Source: Leptotrichia sp. oral taxon 218 (lineage in GTDB: Bacteria; Fusobacteriota; Fusobacteriia; Fusobacteriales; Leptotrichiaceae). Taken from it: a stretch of 64,000 nt of DNA. This document shows, piece by piece, positions 60,793 through 64,000 of the stretch. The notes below the pieces were generated by a model. It saw only the letters and a list, made by a program, of their open reading frames with translations, was not told where the DNA came from and did not search any database. Position numbers and translations under genes: made by a program. Positions within the stretch are counted from its first letter, which is position 1; the number at the start of each line of letters is the position of its first letter. The stretch is taken from contig NZ_CP072377.1 of the NCBI RefSeq assembly GCF_018128225.1, forward strand, positions 1,798,001 to 1,862,000, written 5' to 3'.

Positions 60793-61815
60793 TTATTTCG
60801 CTTTAAAACTTTTCCCCAATACATTTGCAATTTTTTCCACATTTTCCATCAAATGTTTAAATACATCTTCTTTCAACGATTGTGGTCCATCTGACAATGC
60901 TTTATCTGGTTCTGGATGAACTTCTACCATAAGTCCATCTGCTCCTGCTGCCACTCCTGCCATTCCAAGTGGTTCTACCATCCAATATTTTCCTGTAGAG
61001 TGAGCTGAATCAACTATTATTGGTAAATGTGTCAATTTTTTTATCATTGGAACTGCATTTAAGTCAAGCACATTTCTATAAGCGGTTTCATAAGTTCTTA
61101 TTCCTCTTTCACAAAGAACCACATTTTCATTTCCTCCTGCCAAAATATATTCAGCCGACATAAGCCATTCTTCTATTGTCGCACTTAGACCTCTTTTCAA
61201 AAGTACTGGAATATTTGTTTTCCCAACTTCCTTTAATAAATCAAAGTTCTGCATATTTCTTGCTCCAAGCTGAATCATATCAACGTGTGGACCAAATTCA
61301 TGCAATTGTGAAATCGACATCACTTCACATATTATTGGAAGTCCTGTTTCCTCTTTTGCCTTTTTCATCAATTCAATTCCTTCCATTCCTAGACCTTGGA
61401 ACGCATATGGCGATGTTCTTGGTTTTACTACTCCACCCCTTAACATTGTTGCTCCATATTTTTTCACTATTCTTGCCGCTGTCATAATTTGCTCTTCATT
61501 TTCAACCGAACAAGGTCCTGCCATCATCACAAGATTATTTCCACCAATTTCTACATCTCCCACTTTTACAACCGTATCTTCTGGATGAAATTTTCTGCTC
61601 GCTCTTTTGTACGGTTCTTGCACTCTTTGCACATCAAGCACTCCTTCAATTGCCAAAACTCTGTTCACATCTATAACACTTGTATCTCCAACTAATCCAA
61701 TTATTGTATATTCACTTCCATAAGACAAATGTGGCTGTAAATTAAGCTCTTCCACTCTTTTCAACAATTTTTCCATATTTTCCTGTGAAATATTTTCATC
61801 TACTTTTATAATCAT
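60793..61815 (-). CDS. aroF: DAHP synthase, first tandem copy
   Basis: 340 residues, same enzyme as the copy at 59552 and first in transcription order. The N-terminal regulatory domain (MIIKVDENISQENMEKLLKR onward) differs strongly from the second copy, whereas the catalytic domain is nearly identical, with changes V/I, S/A, E/A and A/S. That pattern suggests that the copies keep the same catalysis but respond to different feedback ligands. Upstream lies a promoter, a leader of about 350 bases and an attenuator-like terminator. GGAGG precedes the ATG. Confidence 0.95.
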   Translation of the reverse strand: MIIKVDENISQENMEKLLKRVEELNLQPHLSYGSEYTIIGLVGDTSVIDVNRVLAIEGVLDVQRVQEPYKRASRKFHPEDTVVKVGDVEIGGNNLVMMAGPCSVENEEQIMTAARIVKKYGATMLRGGVVKPRTSPYAFQGLGMEGIELMKKAKEETGLPIICEVMSISQLHEFGPHVDMIQLGARNMQNFDLLKEVGKTNIPVLLKRGLSATIEEWLMSAEYILAGGNENVVLCERGIRTYETAYRNVLDLNAVPMIKKLTHLPIIVDSAHSTGKYWMVEPLGMAGVAAGADGLMVEVHPEPDKALSDGPQSLKEDVFKHLMENVEKIANVLGKSFKAK

Positions 61816-61860
61816 TACTTTTCCTCCATTTATTTTTTGTTTTAATTTTTTTATTTTGTA

Positions 61861-61890
61861 ATAAAAAAACTCTCTATAATAGGAGAGTTG
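61861..61890 (-). terminator. Attenuator-like terminator before the first DAHP synthase gene
   Basis: On the minus strand AACTCTC, loop CTATTATA, GAGAGTT, then a T-run directly upstream of the gene's ribosome binding site. Since the promoter lies about 300 bases earlier, it would stop transcription before the gene unless countered. A GAGTTT about 60 bases upstream could pair with the first arm as a weak antiterminator. Confidence 0.7.
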
Positions 61891-62071
61891 AAAATCGCAC
61901 TTACATTTTATATATCAAAATTCAATAAAATAAATTTATAAAAAGAAACTCATTGACAGAATTTTTATTACTAAAAAATATTTAATTTATAAACTAAAAT
62001 TTACAAATCACTAATTTAAAAAAAATTTATTAAATTCAATACTACTAAATTATGCAAAAACGCATATTTTC

Positions 62072-62101
62072 CTACCAATAACTACATTTTATAATTTTCA
62101 T
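62072..62101 (-). CDS. Candidate attenuation leader peptide MKIIKCSYW
   Basis: A nine-codon frame in the aroF leader with GGAAG seven bases before the ATG. It ends in Tyr-Trp immediately before the stop. Adjacent aromatic codons at the end of a leader peptide are what a ribosome-stalling attenuator for this pathway would use. Too short to prove. Confidence 0.4.
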   Translation of the reverse strand: MKIIKCSYW

Positions 62102-62173
62102 TTTCACTTCCAAAATTTGCAAAAAGTGCAAATTATACCTACTATCCTACATTTTTTTATTTTTTACTTGTTC

Positions 62174-62202
62174 ATTCTATCAAAAATATAATTAATTGTC
62201 AA
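62174..62202 (-). promoter_or_regulatory. Sigma-70-type promoter of the DAHP synthase/tyrA operon
   Basis: Perfect -35 TTGACA (62202-62197), 17-bp spacer and TAGAAT (62179-62174) on the minus strand. Transcription would begin near 62167. Confidence 0.75.
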
Positions 62203-62252
62203 CTGCTAACCTAAAAAATTCTCAAATTTTTATTTCTTTAATAAGTAACTTG

Positions 62253-62281
62253 CAAGGAGAAATCAAAAATTATTTCTCCTC
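62253..62281 (-). terminator. Hairpin after the Cof hydrolase gene
   Basis: AGGAGAAAT and ATTTCTCCT are perfect 9-bp arms 21 bases past the stop. The following bases are not T-rich on the minus strand, so termination may be weak. Confidence 0.5.
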
Positions 62282-62301
62282 AGAAAAAATAAATAAAAAA
62301 A

Positions 62302-63111
62302 TTATTTTAAAAACAATTCCTGCAATTTTAGCGCTTCACCATCTTCCATATTTTTTCCTACATATTCAAAATCACTTGGCAATAAATTTTTCAGTCTATC
62401 AATGGCATTTCCCATAGCGTAACCTTTTCCAACCATCGTAAGCAGCTCAAAGTCATTTTCTCCATCGCCAAAAGCTATAGCTTCTTCCAATTTTACATTT
62501 TCCTTTTCCAGCAAAAATTTCGCTGCAAGTCCTTTATTAGCTCCTTTTGACATAATTTCCATACATTGGTCTGTAACAAAAATCACATTTACACCTTTAG
62601 TCACCTTCAAAATTTCCTTTTCCAATTTTAAAAGCTCTTCGTGGTCACCGATATAAAAAATTTTTAAAATATCCAAATTTTTTAATTCTGTTTCTGGAAC
62701 TTCCCTAAAATTAACTTTTACCTGATTAGTTATTCTGTCAAAAACATCTTGCGCTGTCCCTTTTGTTATAATCCATTCATTCCCAGAAAAAATATTAAGA
62801 TGAGATTTTTTTGCAATATTTTTATAATCTAAATCAAGTATTGCATCAGAGTCTTCTTTATTTAATCCTCTTTCATAAATCAACTTCCCATCTCCATCAA
62901 AAATTCTTGCACCATTTGCAGCAATCACAGGAATTTTTATGTCAAGCTGTTCAGTCACATAACCAATTTGCTCATAACTTCTTCCAGAAGCAATATAAAA
63001 TTTAATACCTTTTGCCATTATTTTTTTTATCGTATCAATGGTAACAGGCGAGATATAATGTCCTTTGGCAATTAATGTTCCATCCAAATCGCTAATAACT
63101 GCTTTATACAT
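62302..63111 (-). CDS. Cof-type HAD-IIB family phosphatase
   Basis: 269 residues. Soluble phosphatase of sugar phosphates or nucleotides. HAD motif I DLDGTL (about 8-13) with nucleophilic Asp, motif II IASGRS, lysine motif NKGLAAKF and motif IV FGDGENDFELL are intact, with a C2B cap between. A paralogue (63611 onward) lies beyond a CheY-like gene. No clue to the substrate. Confidence 0.92.
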   Translation of the reverse strand: MYKAVISDLDGTLIAKGHYISPVTIDTIKKIMAKGIKFYIASGRSYEQIGYVTEQLDIKIPVIAANGARIFDGDGKLIYERGLNKEDSDAILDLDYKNIAKKSHLNIFSGNEWIITKGTAQDVFDRITNQVKVNFREVPETELKNLDILKIFYIGDHEELLKLEKEILKVTKGVNVIFVTDQCMEIMSKGANKGLAAKFLLEKENVKLEEAIAFGDGENDFELLTMVGKGYAMGNAIDRLKNLLPSDFEYVGKNMEDGEALKLQELFLK

Positions 63112-63160
63112 TTTTTTAATCCTTTCATTTTAGTTATTTATTTTTTAGTTGATCTAAATT

Positions 63161-63523
63161 TTATAAAAATAATTTCGAAAATGCTTCCACAAACTCTTCG
63201 TCAGTAAACGGTTTTGATAAAAATGACTTAGCTCCAGCTTCAATTCCCATTTTTTGATAATTTGGAAACATTACCATTGTGCTGCAAATCATTATTTTTG
63301 CATCTTTGTCATAATTTGAAATTTCTTTTGTAGCTGCAAGACCGTGCATATTTGGCATATTTATATCCATTGTTACAACTTGCGGTTTTACCTTTTTATA
63401 CATTTTCAACGCTTCCAGTCCATCATTTGCTTCATAAACTTCATATCCCATTTCTTCTAATATATCTCTTATATCTTCTCTTATGTAAGGTGTGTCGTCG
63501 ACAACCAACGCTAATTTTTTCAT
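63161..63523 (-). CDS. Stand-alone CheY-like response regulator receiver
   Basis: 120 residues consisting of a receiver domain only. The acidic pair VVDDTPY, the phosphoacceptor Asp in VTMDINMPNMHG (about D54), the conserved Ser/Thr (MICSTMV) and Lys (LSKPFTDEE) are all present. No output domain, so it must act through protein contacts. No chemotaxis or kinase gene is adjacent. It sits between two Cof-type phosphatase genes. GGAAATTG precedes the ATG. Confidence 0.9.
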   Translation of the reverse strand: MKKLALVVDDTPYIREDIRDILEEMGYEVYEANDGLEALKMYKKVKPQVVTMDINMPNMHGLAATKEISNYDKDAKIMICSTMVMFPNYQKMGIEAGAKSFLSKPFTDEEFVEAFSKLFL

Positions 63524-63610
63524 AACAATTTCCTTTCAAAATAATTTTTTATATTTTTTTGCAACTTTTTGTAACTTTTTATAATTTTTTACAACTTTTT
63601 TAAAAATAAT

Positions 63611-64000
63611 TTACAAATTAAATATTTCTCGAACTTTTTTAGCCATTCCATCACTCTTATTACTTTCAATAATCTCTGTATCAGAAAGTTTTTCAAGCAA
63701 TCTGTAAATGGAATTTTCCATCGCAAATCCAAGCCCTGTCTGCGTGATTAAATCGTAATCATTGACTCCATCTCCAAAAGACACCGCATCTTTCAATGTT
63801 AGCCCATCTTTTCGTAATAAAAAATTAGCCGCAACAGCTTTATCACAAGTTTTTGAAAAAATTTCTAAACTTCTTTCATTTACAAAAACGATATTTGTTT
63901 CATCATTTGTAACTCGTTTAACTTCTTTTTCCAATTCCAGTAATTTTTCATGGTCTCCTAAAAAAAACATTTTTGAAAAATTTTTTTTGCTAAAATCTTC
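63611..64000 (-). CDS. Cof-type HAD-IIB family phosphatase, N-terminus beyond window
   Basis: The frame is open to the last base of the window, so only the C-terminal 130 codons are seen. The ATG at 63970 is internal. Visible motifs are FFLGDHEKLLELEKE, matching YIGDHEELLKLEKE of the paralogue at 62302, then DKAVAANFLL (lysine motif) and FGDGVNDYDLI (motif IV). Motif I lies outside. A second, more diverged member of the same pair flanking the CheY-like gene. Confidence 0.88.
   Translation of the reverse strand, partial: EDFSKKNFSKMFFLGDHEKLLELEKEVKRVTNDETNIVFVNERSLEIFSKTCDKAVAANFLLRKDGLTLKDAVSFGDGVNDYDLITQTGLGFAMENSIYRLLEKLSDTEIIESNKSDGMAKKVREIFNL

Larger units (their letters stand above)
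61816..62301 (-). promoter_or_regulatory. Long untranslated leader of the DAHP synthase/tyrA operon
   Basis: About 490 bases between a Cof hydrolase and the first DAHP synthase. In minus-strand order it contains a hairpin after the hydrolase gene (62253-62281), a promoter (62202-62174), a leader peptide candidate (62101-62072) and a terminator just before the structural gene (61890-61861). No T-box (AGGGTGG) sequence is present. Confidence 0.6.

Noticed and set aside
61987-62005. TyrR-box-like TGTAAA-N6-TTTATA in the aroF leader
   Set aside because: One mismatch in a very AT-rich stretch is expected by chance, and TyrR is not typical of this group.
61816-62170. T-box riboswitch in the aroF leader
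   Set aside because: No AGGGTGGNACCGCG sequence or specifier stem was found.
1-64000. CRISPR array
   Set aside because: No series of short, evenly spaced direct repeats was seen. The repeated sequences are transposon ends and IS copies.

Overview
The window is very AT-rich and packed with short-spaced genes. Its gene content fits a fermentative, low-GC anaerobe of the Leptotrichia/Fusobacteriota type. This assignment is inferred from the ensemble: an AAA-ATPase/PD-(D/E)XK fusion, glycolytic and GH13 genes, an acyl-ligase/ACP/acyltransferase fusion, and a glmS ribozyme. No 16S rRNA is present to confirm it.

Layout. 0-9 kb: a nuclease-family ATPase cut by the window edge, an alkyltransferase (ogt), a two-component system, thiN, an RluA-type pseudouridine synthase with a large Asn/Lys-rich insert, and a MATE pump. 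9-22 kb is an accessory region. It holds a MerR regulator and an SDR gene separated by a mobile intron, a malolactic/malic enzyme gene between two copies of an ISLre2-like element, a dicarboxylate symporter whose 5' end has been duplicated, an acyltransferase split by a second mobile intron, and a 198-bp derivative of another IS605-type element. 22-37 kb is mostly central metabolism: pgk, a GH13 amylase, an M18 aminopeptidase, pgi, glmS with its self-cleaving ribozyme, tRNA-Gln, cysE, cysK and pepF. 37-43 kb is a run of small membrane and exported proteins (J-domain, zinc finger, YARHG lipoprotein). 43-48 kb holds the ligase fusion, a PSP1 protein, radC and eight tRNA genes. 48-62 kb is an aromatic amino acid (shikimate) cluster read on the minus strand: two DAHP synthases, tyrA, aroB, aroA and aroC, with two secreted esterase paralogues and a complete TnpB element interspersed. 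62-64 kb holds two Cof-type phosphatases and a CheY-like receiver.

The main discovery is a pair of IStrons at 10442-12330 and 20657-21828. Each is an IS605-type element whose left part is a group I self-splicing intron, with recognisable P, Q, R and S core sequences, and whose right part is a tnpB gene or a remnant of one. Comparing the copies fixes both ends: each follows TTTAT and each ends in TTCAG. Removing copy 2 exactly at those ends restores the acyltransferase reading frame across the junction (41 + 646 bases). A 30-bp inverted repeat flanks the tnpB part in both copies and would loop it out, bringing the distant 3' splice site back to the ribozyme core. Copy 1 lies between a MerR-type promoter and the ribosome binding site of the SDR gene, so excision would leave that site intact.

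Other points of note are two one-base frameshifts, in glmS and pepF, each falling on an in-phase A_AAA_AAG heptamer; an apparent ATT start for cysE; an attenuator-like leader with a Tyr-Trp mini-peptide before the first DAHP synthase; and hairpins over the transposase start sites of two IS remnants that look like protection against read-through expression.
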